Positions 1 through 9,620 of a stretch of 64,000 nucleotides of DNA are shown in pieces. This stretch comes from Ziziphus jujuba. Lineage: Eukaryota > Streptophyta > Magnoliopsida > Rosales > Rhamnaceae. The first letter of the stretch is position 1. Each line of letters opens with the position of its first letter. A program made the position numbers and the translations under genes. Location: NCBI RefSeq assembly GCF_031755915.1, contig NC_083379.1, positions 44,276,001 through 44,340,000 of the forward strand, given 5' to 3'. A model generated the notes under the pieces. That model was not told the DNA's origin and made no database searches. It saw nothing but the letters and a program-made list of their open reading frames with translations.

Positions 1-191
1 TTTTTTTAGAAAGATACGATCTAGCTCGTTATTTCTAATGGCAAAAAAAGGATATTTAGAACATATTTTATTAATGTTTGATTATTAAGCAAGCGGGGTA
101 AAAAAAAGGAAAAAAAGAAAGAAAAAAAAAAGAATAAAAGGGAAAAAGCAACAAGACCCATTCGATTTCATAAAGAAATCATCAACCAATA

Positions 192-640
192 TTATACAGA
201 GCACAATTTCGCATAGAGATGTTGTATCAACGAGAATAAAGCATGCCATTCCATAAAAACAAAAAATAAATAACAAACAGTGACAGATACTCATAAAAAA
301 AGAAGAAGCGCCAAAACCCCAATCACCAAAAGAAAACAGAGCAAATGTCCAAGCTTTAATAACAAACAAGAAGGAGAATCACCTATCGATTCTTGAAGAA
401 CCAAAAGTAAATTCATTCATAGTTCAAGAAATGAAGAATCCAAACCCATTTTACAGAGAAGGATTTCGCATATAGAAGCTGTATCAACAAGAAGAAAGAC
501 ATGACATTTCATAAATAATAAAAATAAAAAAATAAAAAAAAAAAAGAAAAAGAAACAGAAACTCATAGAAAAAGAGAGAAAATTCCTTGCTGTAATAAAA
601 AATAGATACATAAATAAGCAAGAACACGAATCCCCTATCA
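192..640. repeat. Intronic direct repeat of about 258 bp in PABP copy A
   Basis: Two related A/G-rich units start near 192 and 450. Each carries a TACAGAG...TTTCGCATA core, then a GTATCAAC segment, an ATTCCATAAA-like or TTTCATAAAT segment and an ACTCATAGAAAAAG-like tail. They lie in the first PABP intron, read on the minus strand. Four units of the same family occupy the matching intron of copy B. No coding sense is visible on either strand. The long minus-strand open frames here are low-complexity Phe/Leu readings. Confidence 0.7.
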
Positions 641-813
641 TATTGTTGAAGAACCAAAAGGCAAAAAGAACAGATTCAAAGTTGCAGAAACGAAAAATCA
701 AAACCCATTTATTGAGAGAGAGGAAATTAACAATAAAGAAAATGTATGTAGAAAGAAAAGGCGTTGTGGAAAAGAAAGAGAAAGGAAAGAAAGAGGGAAG
801 CGAAGGCGATCAC

Positions 814-1054
814 CATGTAACGAAGTGAAGAAGTTGACGTAGGCGTAGCGAAGGGACTCGCCGTTGAAAGAATCGCGGCAGAGACGCAGAGAGGCAATGG
901 GACCAATTAAACGAAATGCATCCATTAGGTCTGCTTCGGTGACTTGTGGGTCCAGGTCTCCCACATACAGAGACCATATCCGATTATCCGCCGGCGGTGC
1001 TGGCTTTGACTCTGTTACTCTCACCGGCACGCCGAACATGTACTGTATCACCAT
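814..1054 (-). CDS. Poly(A)-binding protein, PAB6/7-type, exon 1 (RRM1), copy A, partial
   Basis: This is the first coding exon of a polyadenylate-binding protein. Cytoplasmic PABPs bind mRNA poly(A) tails through four RRMs and promote translation and mRNA stability. The exon runs from the ATG at 1054 to a donor after 814 (GTGATC). It encodes about 80 residues: a short basic leader, then RRM1 with an intact RNP2 (LYVGDL) and an RNP1-like segment ending in YAYVNF. I chose this ATG because no in-frame ATG lies upstream in the open frame. The next exon (RRM2) should lie left of the window, so intactness cannot be judged. Wording of RRM1 and of the RRM2 exon in copy B is closest to the plant PAB6/PAB7 branch. 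That subclass call is from memory of the family. Confidence 0.8.
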
Positions 1055-1170
1055 TTTTATTCTTTCGAACCCACTCAGAGAGCTTTCTCGGAGAAAAACC
1101 AAAAAGCAAGTTCCTACAAAGAGTCTCCTCAGAGAGAAAGAGAATGACTGATTGTTGTAACGGTATGGGG

Positions 1171-1172
1171 AG

Positions 1173-1206
<34 letters not shown>
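1171..1206. repeat. Hexanucleotide repeat (AGGCTC)5 upstream of PABP copy A
   Basis: Five tandem AGGCTC units lie about 120-150 bases upstream of the PABP start codon, downstream of its likely TATA box, so they are probably 5' UTR. Copy B has four units at about 19670-19697. It is one of the few length differences between the two copies. Confidence 0.85.
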
Positions 1207-1240
1207 TTGCTGTCTGTCTCTATCTCCGTACTACGGTACT

Positions 1241-1253
1241 TATTTATATATAT
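1241..1253 (-). promoter_or_regulatory. Probable TATA box of PABP copy A
   Basis: On the minus strand this reads TATATATAAATA, about 190 bases upstream of the PABP ATG. The same element is conserved in copy B near 19734-19744. The position suits a transcription start near 1210 and a 5' UTR of about 150 bases that includes the hexanucleotide repeat. Inferred from motif and position only. Confidence 0.5.
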
Positions 1254-2059
1254 CTCGACATATTTTATTTTATTAATTTTACACACACATTTTTGTCATC
1301 ATCAAACGTGATTTTTTATATAGATGTAAAAACAAAACTATTGATATATTGATAAATCGGTGTGCAAATAAAATCATATACCTTTTTTTTTCTTCAATAA
1401 TAAAATCATGCACCTAAATCAACTATTTCTTCATTAAAATAATTTGAATGCTTGGCTTAGTGGCTGTACATTTTAAAGATTAAACTTGTAATTTTGTGTT
1501 CAACTAACAAAATAATAATAATAATAATAATAATAATACAATATAATTGTATGCAATTGTAATTTCCAACATTACATAATACAAAACAGAAGATTTTACA
1601 AGGAATGTGGGAAATATGATCATTTATATAGCTAATAAAGCTTTCATGATGATAATCAATGCAACATATACATAGGCAGGCTGAGCAAAGTATATACAAG
1701 AAAATGGGTAAAAATTTTCCTTCCTAGCTCTTTATTTCCAGTATATGATGCAAAAATATTTCAAATCAAACAACAACAATGATATTTCTAAAGAGCTGAA
1801 CCACTAATTTTACAAATACTAACTAAAAACTCTAGTACTCTATTGCCATAAAGTAGACTGAACCAGTAACTCAAAGACTGATCACTTATTGAAGAAGCTT
1901 TCGGCTTTTGCAAAATTTGATTCTAGCTAGTCTTTCTGACAGTATTATGTTACACTCTACTTCATTGGTTAATTTTGAAGCGTGTGAAATAGCTGTATAT
2001 ATATCATATATATGAACAGATGAAGAGAAAAAACCTTTGCAGATGGGAATTGCTATTTG
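1254..2059. other. Intergenic spacer between PABP and CHUP1-like copy A
   Basis: AT-rich, no convincing coding frame. It holds a trinucleotide run (AAT/ATA) at about 1508-1538 that is longer than the one in copy B. It also presumably holds the 3' UTR of the CHUP1-like gene. The spacer is almost base-for-base the same in copy B (19750-20541), which argues for a recent duplication. Confidence 0.7.
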
Positions 2060-2880
2060 TCAAAAAGAACTATGTGATCTTCTTCTTGTTAAGTTGAGTG
2101 ATCCATGACGAGCGCCTTTCAGAGCCGTTGCATATTTCACCAACTCGGATTTCTCAAAGGAATCTGACTCCTGCTCATGTTGATCTTTGAGTGTTGATCT
2201 CTTATACACAGGAAATGATCCCAAATTGCTATCTGTTGGAGTACAATCTATATCCTTACTATGTTCTTCTTTAAAACTCTTTGGTGTGGATAGATCCAAA
2301 GAAGCCCTAGATGAACACTGAGTTGTTGCAAATCTACTACTTTGGCCCTCAATATCTGGAAAAAATCCTGTGAACGGACTTGAACTGCACCTAGGTGAAT
2401 CACAATCTTCTATGGATCCAGACTTTTCAGTTGACAAAACCTGGTTATTATGATGATTGTCTTTCCCACGTAGAAGTTTCCTAAGCTTGCTGAAAATTTT
2501 GCTCTTGCTTGAAGTATTGGTTTTGGTAGCCAACGAAAAATCAGCAGAAGTTTCATCCAACTCTCCAGAGTCTGAAAGAAAGGAAGCTTGGGAGGATGAC
2601 CATTGGTCAGAATCAAAATCCAAGAGGTTGATCCCCTTTTCCCCTATCCCATCACTCTTTGCATATTTAAGGATTAGTTGCTTGGCTTTTGCCTCAGATT
2701 GGGGGCTTAAGCTCTTGCTAAGGTCCCTTGCCACAGTTTTACCAGATTCAGGCTGAAAATTCCGTAGTTCATACCTTAAGCAAGCATTTATCCACCGGAG
2801 ATAAACCAATTCTTCAACATCAGCACATCGATCTGCTTGAAGTTGTTCAATTTTCTTCCCCAATTCTTGATTTTCTTGTC
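2060..2880 (-). pseudogene. CHUP1-like gene, copy A, 5'-truncated (last exon only)
   Basis: This is the final exon of a CHUP1-like actin-binding-family protein, matching about 273 C-terminal residues of the intact copy at 20542-23447. It keeps the family-defining block (ELVYLRWINACLRYELR) and the Ser-rich tail to the natural stop at 2060. The frame and most residues are unchanged; a few substitutions are seen, for example at the position reading ESDSFEKS against HLDSFEKS in copy B. Homology stops at 2880, inside the exon. The open frame then runs about 29 codons into unrelated DNA, giving a chimeric start. The transmembrane exon, exon 2 and the long coiled-coil exon are absent, so a functional product is unlikely. 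Confidence 0.9.
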
Positions 2881-3308
2881 CATGATATAAATGTCCATGA
2901 TTTGATCTATTTGTTTTGTTGGGTTTGTGAGAAAGTTGTTTCGTATGGGTTTGAAAATTCTTGGGCAATTCCTTATCATTGTTTAAAATTAATTTTTTTT
3001 TTTTTCAAAATTGAATTCCCCATGAATTTTAAGATTTTTGATGATTTTTGGTGCTGGATTAGTGAAAAGGAGGTGAAAAAATATGAACCGGATCAGAAAA
3101 CCCGTTTACAGGTAAAATGGGTCGAATTTGACCCGGTTGGAGTTGAAGAAACGTTAAAAATGGCTAAACGGGCCGAATTTTGGGTTAATGGGTCTGAAAT
3201 TGGGTACTGTTGGATCTGGCCTAATTCAAAGGCCCAACCCAGGTTAGAACATGCTACTATTCAATCCAAGGCCCAAGCCCAGAACAGTGGCCCAATTGGT
3301 ATGGGCAC

Positions 3309-3726
3309 GCCACGTGTCTCCATGAGAGAGCTCCACGTGGCATATGAACAATGACACTGTGCACAGTGGCTAGGTAACGTGGCGAACCGTGGAGATGCCA
3401 CGTGTCGCACTAGCAAGGCCACGTGTCGACCTGTCACATGACGCGTGTCGTCCTCTGAGAGTGCCACATATCGGATCATTGAGTCGACACGTTGTGACCT
3501 ATTACAGTTGCCATGTGTCAATCTTCCGTGGTGCCACGTGTCAGAATATAACAGCACCACGTGTCATCGCCTTAAGTATGCCATGTGTCACGTTGTGAAT
3601 GAGCCAGGTGTTGGCCTCCGAAGACGCCACGTTTCGGTTGGTGGGAATGCCACGTGTCGGCCTCTGTTGATGCCATGTGTCGGCCTGCGGGTGCACACGT
3701 GTCAGCCTCTGGTGACGCCACATGTC
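3309..3726. repeat. 23-bp-period minisatellite of G-box/ABRE units (about 19 units)
   Basis: Units with consensus GCCACGTGTC plus a variable 13-base spacer begin near 3309, 3332, 3353, 3374, 3397, 3418, 3440, 3463, 3486, 3510, 3533, 3556, 3580, 3603, 3626, 3649, 3672, 3694 and 3717. Spacing is 21-24, mostly 23. The core ACGT/CACGTG is kept in most units while spacers diverge. The CACGTG core is the known target of plant bZIP (ABF/ABI5-type, GBF) and bHLH (PIF-type) factors. The array sits in the leader of the copia element, about 190 bases before gag. An enhancer role is inference. Confidence 0.9.
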
Positions 3727-3761
3727 AATAAACAGTATGTGAACAATGCATATGAATAGTA

Positions 3762-3802
3762 AATTTTGTGGGTGTATACATCAATTTTGTGGGTGTATAC
3801 AG
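3762..3802. repeat. 21-bp direct repeat in the copia leader
   Basis: Two copies of AATTTTGTGGGTGTATAC lie 21 bases apart between the G-box array and gag. No function is evident. Confidence 0.8.
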
Positions 3803-3913
3803 AAACCCTAGAAAATCATATTGTTTGTGTTTTCCTATTGGAAATTGGTTGGAATTAGTTTGTTAAGATAGAATAACAACTAATTGATTTCTGGTTTTTG
3901 TGATTTTACAGAA

Positions 3914-6900
3914 ATGGCAAGTGGAGATGTGCCCGTTGCACAAATGGCAAAACAGACTCCTGTGGTTCAAGCTCCTCTTACTGCAAGGCATACAGAAATA
4001 CCTGAGAAGTTTGATGGAGCGGATTTCAAAAGGTGGCAACAGAAGATGTTGTTTTACCTGACTATATTGGGCCTTGCAAGGTTCTTAACCGAGGGCACAC
4101 CATCTAGTCTTGAAGAGAGTGACAGAGAAACTCTGATGGCAGTGGATGTGTGGAAGAATTCCGATTATTTATGTCGGAATTATGTCCTTAATGGCTTATC
4201 TGATTCCCTATACGGAGTGTACTATAACGCGAAGTCAGCGAAAAAGCTGTGGGAAACTTTGGACAGGAAGAACAAGACCAAGAATGGTGGATCCGGAAAG
4301 TTTGTCGTAGGCAGATTTTTGGACTATATGATGGTGGATACTAAGCCACTAATGAGTCAGGTACATGAGTTGCAAGTGCTCATCCAAGAACTTCTTGCTG
4401 AAGGGATGATCATTAATAAAGTCTTTCAAGTGGCTTGTATGATTAAGAAACTACCTTTAAGCTGGAATGACTTCATAAATTATCTTAAACACAAAAGAAA
4501 GGAGATGGATATGGAGGCTCTTGTTAGCAAGCTTCGCATAGAAGATGATAATAGGAGATCTGACAGGAGATCCATGAAGGCCGCTGTGAAGGCCAATGTT
4601 GTGGAGCATAGGAGTAGCTCCAAGAGTCAAAAGAAGAAACCTGGAATGAGTTCCAAGTTGGGGCCTAAATAAGGCATCTCCAAAAAGGCCAAGTTCCAAG
4701 GAAAATGCTTCAATTGTGACAAGATGGGTCACAGAGCGACAAATTGTAGATTGCCGAAAAGAAAAAGGAACAAAGAGGCACGGATGATGGAGCACATCAC
4801 AAGAGAGGTTGATGATATTGACCTAAGCGCTGTTGTCTCTAAGGTGAACTTAGTGGGTTCTAACCCAAGAGAGTGGTGGATAGATACAAGTGCAACCGAC
4901 CACGTGTGTACAGATAGGAGCATATTCACCTCCTTCGAACCAAAGGCAATGAGGAGAAGTTGTTCATGGGTAACTCTGCCACATCGGAAATCCAAGGGGA
5001 GGGCAAGATTGTCCTGAAGATGACCTCTGGGAAGGATCTGACTCTAAATAGTATTTTGTATGTACCAGACATTCGAAAGAATTTGGTGTCTGGATTGCTG
5101 CTAATCAAACATGTTTTTAGATTAGGTTTGTGTCAGACAAGGTTAGCTTATCCAAGTATGGGATATTTGTGGGAAAGGACTATGAAGTCAATGGTATGTT
5201 CAAATTGAATGTAATGACTGTAAAGCCAAAGTTTATTAATAATAAAGCTAGTACTTCTTCCGTTTACTTGCTTGAGTCATCCATTTTGTGGCATGGTAGA
5301 TTAGGTCATGTTAATTTTAATTCTCTGCAGAGGTTAATTAACTTGAATCATATTTCCACGTTTGATATTGATACCAAACATAAGTGTGAAACTTGTGTAG
5401 AAGCGAAATTAACGAGATTATCATATCAAACAATTGAAAGAAATAATGAACCTCTAGATTTAATACATAATGATGTATGTGATTTAAAGTTTGCACCGAC
5501 TAGAGGTGGTAATAAATATTTTATCACCTTTATTGATGATAGCACAAAATATTGCTATGTGTACTTGTTTAAGAGCAAGGATGAGGCTATAGAGAAATTT
5601 ATTATCTATAAAACGGAAGTTGAGAATCAACTCACTCGCAAAATTAAAGTGATTAGAAGTGATCGTGGTGGAGAGTATGTAACTCCATTTGGAGAGTATT
5701 GTGATCAACATGGCATAATACATGAAGTTACTCCACCATATTCGCTGCAATCGAATGGTATGGCTAAACAGAAAAACAGAACTTTGAAAGAAATGATGAA
5801 TGAAATGCTGTTAAGTTCTAGAGTACCTCAGAACTTGTGGGGGGAATCCGTTTTGTCGGCAAACGACCTTTAAAATTAGGTGCCCCGTAAAGATCAGGTG
5901 AAAACACCTTATGAACTTTGGAAAGGAATACAACCTACCTATAAATATTTACGAGTGTGGGGGTGTCTTGCTAAAGTTGTGGTACCTACTCCTCAAAAGG
6001 TAAATATAGGTCCCAAAACAGTAGATTGCATCTTCATAGGATATGCACAAAATAGTTGTGCATATCGGTTTCTCGTGTATAAGTCAGAGATTCCTAATAT
6101 ACACAAGAATACAATAATGGAATCGAGAAATGCATCATTTTTCGAATATAATTTTCCGTACAAAGTTGAAGAAGGACCGAGTTCATCTAAACAAACTTAT
6201 GATGCTATCAGTGATGATAATTATGATAGTGATCAAAATCAGGAGATCGAAGGTAAGACTGAAGTTGAATTAAGACATAGCAAAAGAGTAAGAACGGAAA
6301 AATCCTACGGTCCGAATTTTCTTACTTATATGCTAGAAAGTGAACCTCAAAGCTTCCAGGAAGCTGTTAGTTCTCCTGAATGAAATTTATGGAAAGAAGC
6401 CATAAAAAGTGAGATTGATTCCATCCTGCAAAATCATACCTGGGAACTAGTAAATCTTCCTCCAGGTTGTAAACCGTTAGGTTACAAATGGATATTTAAA
6501 AGGAAGATGAAAGCAGATGGAACAATAGATAAATACAAAGCAAGGCTTGTAATTAAAGGATACAAGCAACAAGAAGGCCTTGACTATTTTGATACTTATT
6601 CTCTAGTGACGACAATAAATTCCATAAGGATGGTACTGGCGATTGCTGCATTGCGGAATCTTGAAGTACATCAAATGGATGTGAAAACAGTCTTTTTTAA
6701 CGGAGATCTCGATGAAGAGATCTACATGGAGCAACCTGAGGGTTTTTCCGCACCAGGACAAGAAAAGAAAGTCTGTAGATTGGTAAAGTCCTTGTATGGA
6801 TTTAAACAAGCTCCAAAGCAATGGCATCAAAAATTTGATAGTGCCATGCTTAGTGATGGATTTAAGATAAATGAATGTGACAAGTGCATCTATGTAAAAG

Positions 6901-7910
6901 ATACAGAGGGATATGTCATTCTTTGTCTGTATGTAGATGACATACTCATAGTAGGTAGTGACGACAATATGGTCCAAACTACAAAAGCGATGTTGAAATC
7001 CAAATTTGATATGAAAGATATGGAGCTTGCAAATGTGATTTTAAGGATGAAAATCACGAGGACTTCAAATGGTATCATTCTTAGTCAAACGCATTACGTA
7101 GATAAAATACTGGCTAATTTTAGTAAAGATGACATTAATATAGCCAGAACACCCATTGATGTGAGTTTACACTTATCTAAGAATAAAGAAGAGAGTGTAG
7201 CTCAAGTGGAATATGCAAGGGTGATTGGAAGTCTGATGTACTTAATGAATTGTACAAGACCAGACTTAGCCTATGCCATTAGTAGACTAAGTAGATACAC
7301 GAGTAATCCAAATGATGAACATTGGAAAGGAATTGTTAGAGTATTAAGATATTTACGATATACTCGTGAATGCAGACTGCACTATACGAGATATCCTGCT
7401 GTATTAGAAGGATACAATGATGCTAACTGGATATCAGATATAAAGGATTCAAAATCCACTAGTGGCTATGTATTTACATTAGCGGATGCAGCTGTAACAT
7501 GGAAGTCCTCAAAACAAACAGTGATAGCTCGATCGACGATGGAATCAGAGTTCATCGCATTAGATAAATGTGGAGAAAAGGCAGAATGGCTACGTCAATT
7601 CTTAGAAGTCATTCCAAGGTGGCCTAAACTTGTGCCAGCTATAAGTATACACTGTGATAATCAATCTGCGTTTGGCAGGGCACAGAATATTATGTATAAT
7701 GAAAAGTCTAGACATATTCGTCGTAGACACAATTCTATTAGACAGTTAATCTCAACTAGAGTTATTTCGATAGACTATGTAAAGTCAAAGGATAACATTG
7801 CGGATCCGCTAACCAAAGGGTTAAATAGAGAACTAGTTGAGAAATTATCGAGGGGAATGGGATTGAAGCCCGTGAGTAAATTCGGTACGATGGAAACCCA
7901 ACCTAGTTGA
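3914..7910 (+). pseudogene. Copia gag-pol polyprotein, inactivated
   Basis: The Gag start is the ATG at 3914; an upstream TTTTACAG could be a splice acceptor. In order: Gag capsid region; CCHC zinc knuckle (CFNCDKMGHRATNC, about 4707-4748); protease with DTSATD in place of the usual DTGA; integrase HHCC and core (about 5290-5870); reverse transcriptase with intact YVDDIL at 6930; RNase H to about 7740. Lesions: stop at about 4670, frameshifts near 4950 and 5120, stops at 5871 and 5877, and TGA at 6381. In the integrase core, the motif normally reading A-E-R/K-K-N-R-T has Lys (codon 5766-5768) in place of the catalytic Glu. The long RT-RNase H frame (6507-7910) is still open. No active product is expected. 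Confidence 0.92.
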
Positions 7911-8449
7911 CTGGAGATCCCAAGATCTAGGTTCAATGGGACAATGCAATTGTAAAGACTGGTATGAATCACTGTGGGGGTTAATCCTCCACCCATTCCT
8001 ATGATGAAACAGTGATAGATAGAGGTTAAGCATGAAGTATGCTTTTAATGATTCCTAAAAGTGTGTGTTTAGAAATCTATGCATAGTTATGCTGATTACA
8101 TTGGAAATAGGAATCACCTATGTGAGAGAGAAGAGTGGCCGCTTCAAAGGAGAATTGTTAAGGATGCAATTCTTTAGAAACTCTCACAAAACAAAGCAGG
8201 TGTTCAAGGCCAAAATGAATACAGCAGTGAAAACTGAAGTGTACCAGGAAGGAATCTGTGTGAACTATGTTGTCATTTACACAAACGACGAAATGGTTCA
8301 AAGATATCGCATCTATCATTAGTCAGTAAAGAAGATATAGTTTCACAAGGGAAGGTTCAAAGAGTAATATCTACCTATCCTATGCAGATTCCAACTGCAT
8401 TGCTTTACCATCAGAGTCTTGCATAGTCTTTAGAAGTCAAATCATTCAT
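7911..8449 (+). other. 3' noncoding region of the copia element
   Basis: About 540 bases between the pol stop and the polypurine tract. An 85-codon open frame (8065-8322) matches nothing I recognise and probably arises by chance. This length of 3' noncoding DNA is usual for Tnt1-like elements. Confidence 0.6.
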
Positions 8450-9000
8450 GTGGGGGATTGTAACGTGTTAAGGAATTTGAATGATTTGGAAGGAATTTGA
8501 ATGGTTTGGACGGTTTGTAATAGTGGGCATTAAATAAAATTTATTTTGTTGCTGTTTTGGGTTTTTGGAAAAAGGAAAGAGAAAAAGAAGGAATAGAAAG
8601 AGGCTTTTTTGGGGTACGAGAAAAAAAAGGGATAAGAGAGTAGGAAAAACGATTGTTTTTTTTTTATTCTTGTTTGAACAGTGAAAAAATTTTTGAAAAG
8701 GTTTGCATTTAGAGAGTGGTAAAGCAAAGGTATACCGAGAGTTCGAAGGGAAGCTTTGGAGGTACTACGTCCAAAAGTTTAGACTCTGTTATATCCGGGG
8801 AGACAACCGTCGGGAAACATCTGCACCGGTAGGATGGAAATTGTCTTAAGAAAACTGTGGTACCACACAGGCCTCAGACAAATTCATCAAAAGCAGATCG
8901 AATACTAAGGCTCACAGGTTTCAAATCTAATCTTTGATTTGTTTATTTTCCTTGAATTTTGTTTACATCTGTAGATCCACATGTATATACATATATTCAT
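8450..9000 (+). repeat. Polypurine tract and 3' LTR of the copia element
   Basis: GTGGGGGAT (8450-8458) is the typical plant copia polypurine tract. The LTR starts at 8459 with TGTAACGTG. It contains AG-rich and T-rich stretches (about 8560-8700), a moderately GC-rich segment (8730-8900) and a T-rich end. The terminal CA cannot be fixed because there is no second LTR to compare. The end is somewhere between about 8980 and 9025. Confidence 0.75.
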
Positions 9001-9025
9001 ATTATATTCATATTATTTTCTAATA

Positions 9026-9170
9026 TCTCCATGGGCTACTGTACCCATGCTCTTTTTTAGAAAATTTGATACATATCTAAGGGGCACCAACAGAATGGAA
9101 AATCAATTGCAACAACATAAATTCAGAAAAGACACAAATCAATAATCTTAAAACTCTAATATTGAACCTA
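9026..9170. repeat. 145-bp segment shared with 16849-16995
   Basis: Starting at GGCTACTG this stretch matches the sequence downstream of PABP copy B at about 85-90 percent by eye, in the same orientation, including the blocks GATACATATCTAAG and GGCACCAACAGAATGG. It then diverges. It is a fragment of the PABP 3' flank lying just right of the copia element, so it belongs to the same history of duplication and breakage. Confidence 0.85.
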
Positions 9171-9620
9171 CAGTAAGGTACAATATATTAATGTTTATTT
9201 AAAAGTACTTAGTTTGGTTTAATTTCTTAACGGGATTCAAACACTCCACTGGGTGGAATTAATTTAATTAGGAGCCCTCTAACAAAATTTATGTTTTAGT
9301 TTTGGTTTACTTAATTATGTGTGGTTTGTTTGATTCAAATGTTGGTAATAAATTAATGTTTTAGTTTTGGTTTACTTTTAGTTACTTCATATGCTTAATG
9401 AGTTCTTGTTCTTATTACTACTAACATACATTTGAAGTAAGTAATTTAAAAAACAAAAAAAGGCTATGTTAAATAATTATGAGGATTTTCTTATATGGAT
9501 AAAAGATTTCATCTATAAATTAGAGGTTTAGTTTGAATTTGGAAACACATTAAACCATCTTATTATAAACATCATTGAGAAATTATATTAAGAAAAAGAG
9601 AGTGAAAAGAAGAGAGAGGC
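9171..9620. promoter_or_regulatory. Upstream region of the small Cys-rich peptide gene
   Basis: AT-rich, no coding frame. A short direct repeat (ATGTTTTAGTTTTGGTTTAC) occurs at about 9290 and 9357. TATTATAAAC at 9561-9570 lies about 57 bases before the ATG and is a plausible TATA box, giving a short purine-rich 5' UTR (AAGAAAAAGAGAG). Motif-based only. Confidence 0.4.

Larger units (their letters stand above)
1..2880. repeat. Segmental duplication, left copy (A)
   Basis: This block is nearly identical to 18521-21362 in the same orientation. It covers PABP intron 1, PABP exon 1 with its promoter, the intergenic spacer and the last exon of the CHUP1-like gene. Base 2 pairs with 18521 and base 2880 with 21362, so net indels over the block are under 40 bp. 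Most visible differences are single bases, short indels and microsatellite length changes. The left limit lies outside the window. The right limit is sharp: after 2880 the two copies share nothing. Confidence 0.95.
2881..9025 (+). mobile_element. Degenerate Ty1/copia (Tnt1-like) retrotransposon, 3' LTR only
   Basis: The order is leader (2881-3913), gag-pol (3914-7910), a 3' noncoding stretch, a polypurine tract and a 3' LTR from 8459. Domain order protease, integrase, RT, RNase H places it in Ty1/copia. No sequence like the 3' LTR and no TGGTATCAGAGC-type primer-binding site occurs before the gag start. The 5' LTR is therefore missing, or was lost at the 2880/2881 junction. The right boundary is uncertain: the LTR ends somewhere between about 8980 and 9025, before sequence shared with 16849. 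Multiple stops and frameshifts show an old, non-autonomous copy. It lies exactly where duplication copy A breaks off. Confidence 0.85.

Noticed and set aside
85..701. Minus-strand open frames of 94 aa rich in Phe/Leu
   Set aside because: They lie inside PABP intron 1 and are translations of A-rich tandem repeats, with no signal, domain or splice support.
3309..3726. CRISPR-like array (regular short repeats with variable spacers)
   Set aside because: Repeats are 10-base degenerate cores with 13-base spacers in plant nuclear DNA inside a retroelement. Unit size and genome context rule out CRISPR.
3389..3759. Open frames across the G-box array on both strands
   Set aside because: Repeat-derived peptides of the 23-bp units; no start context and no family resemblance.
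9026..9170. Possible MITE
   Set aside because: No terminal inverted repeats or target-site duplication seen. Its only match in the window is the PABP 3' flank, so a duplicated fragment explains it better.
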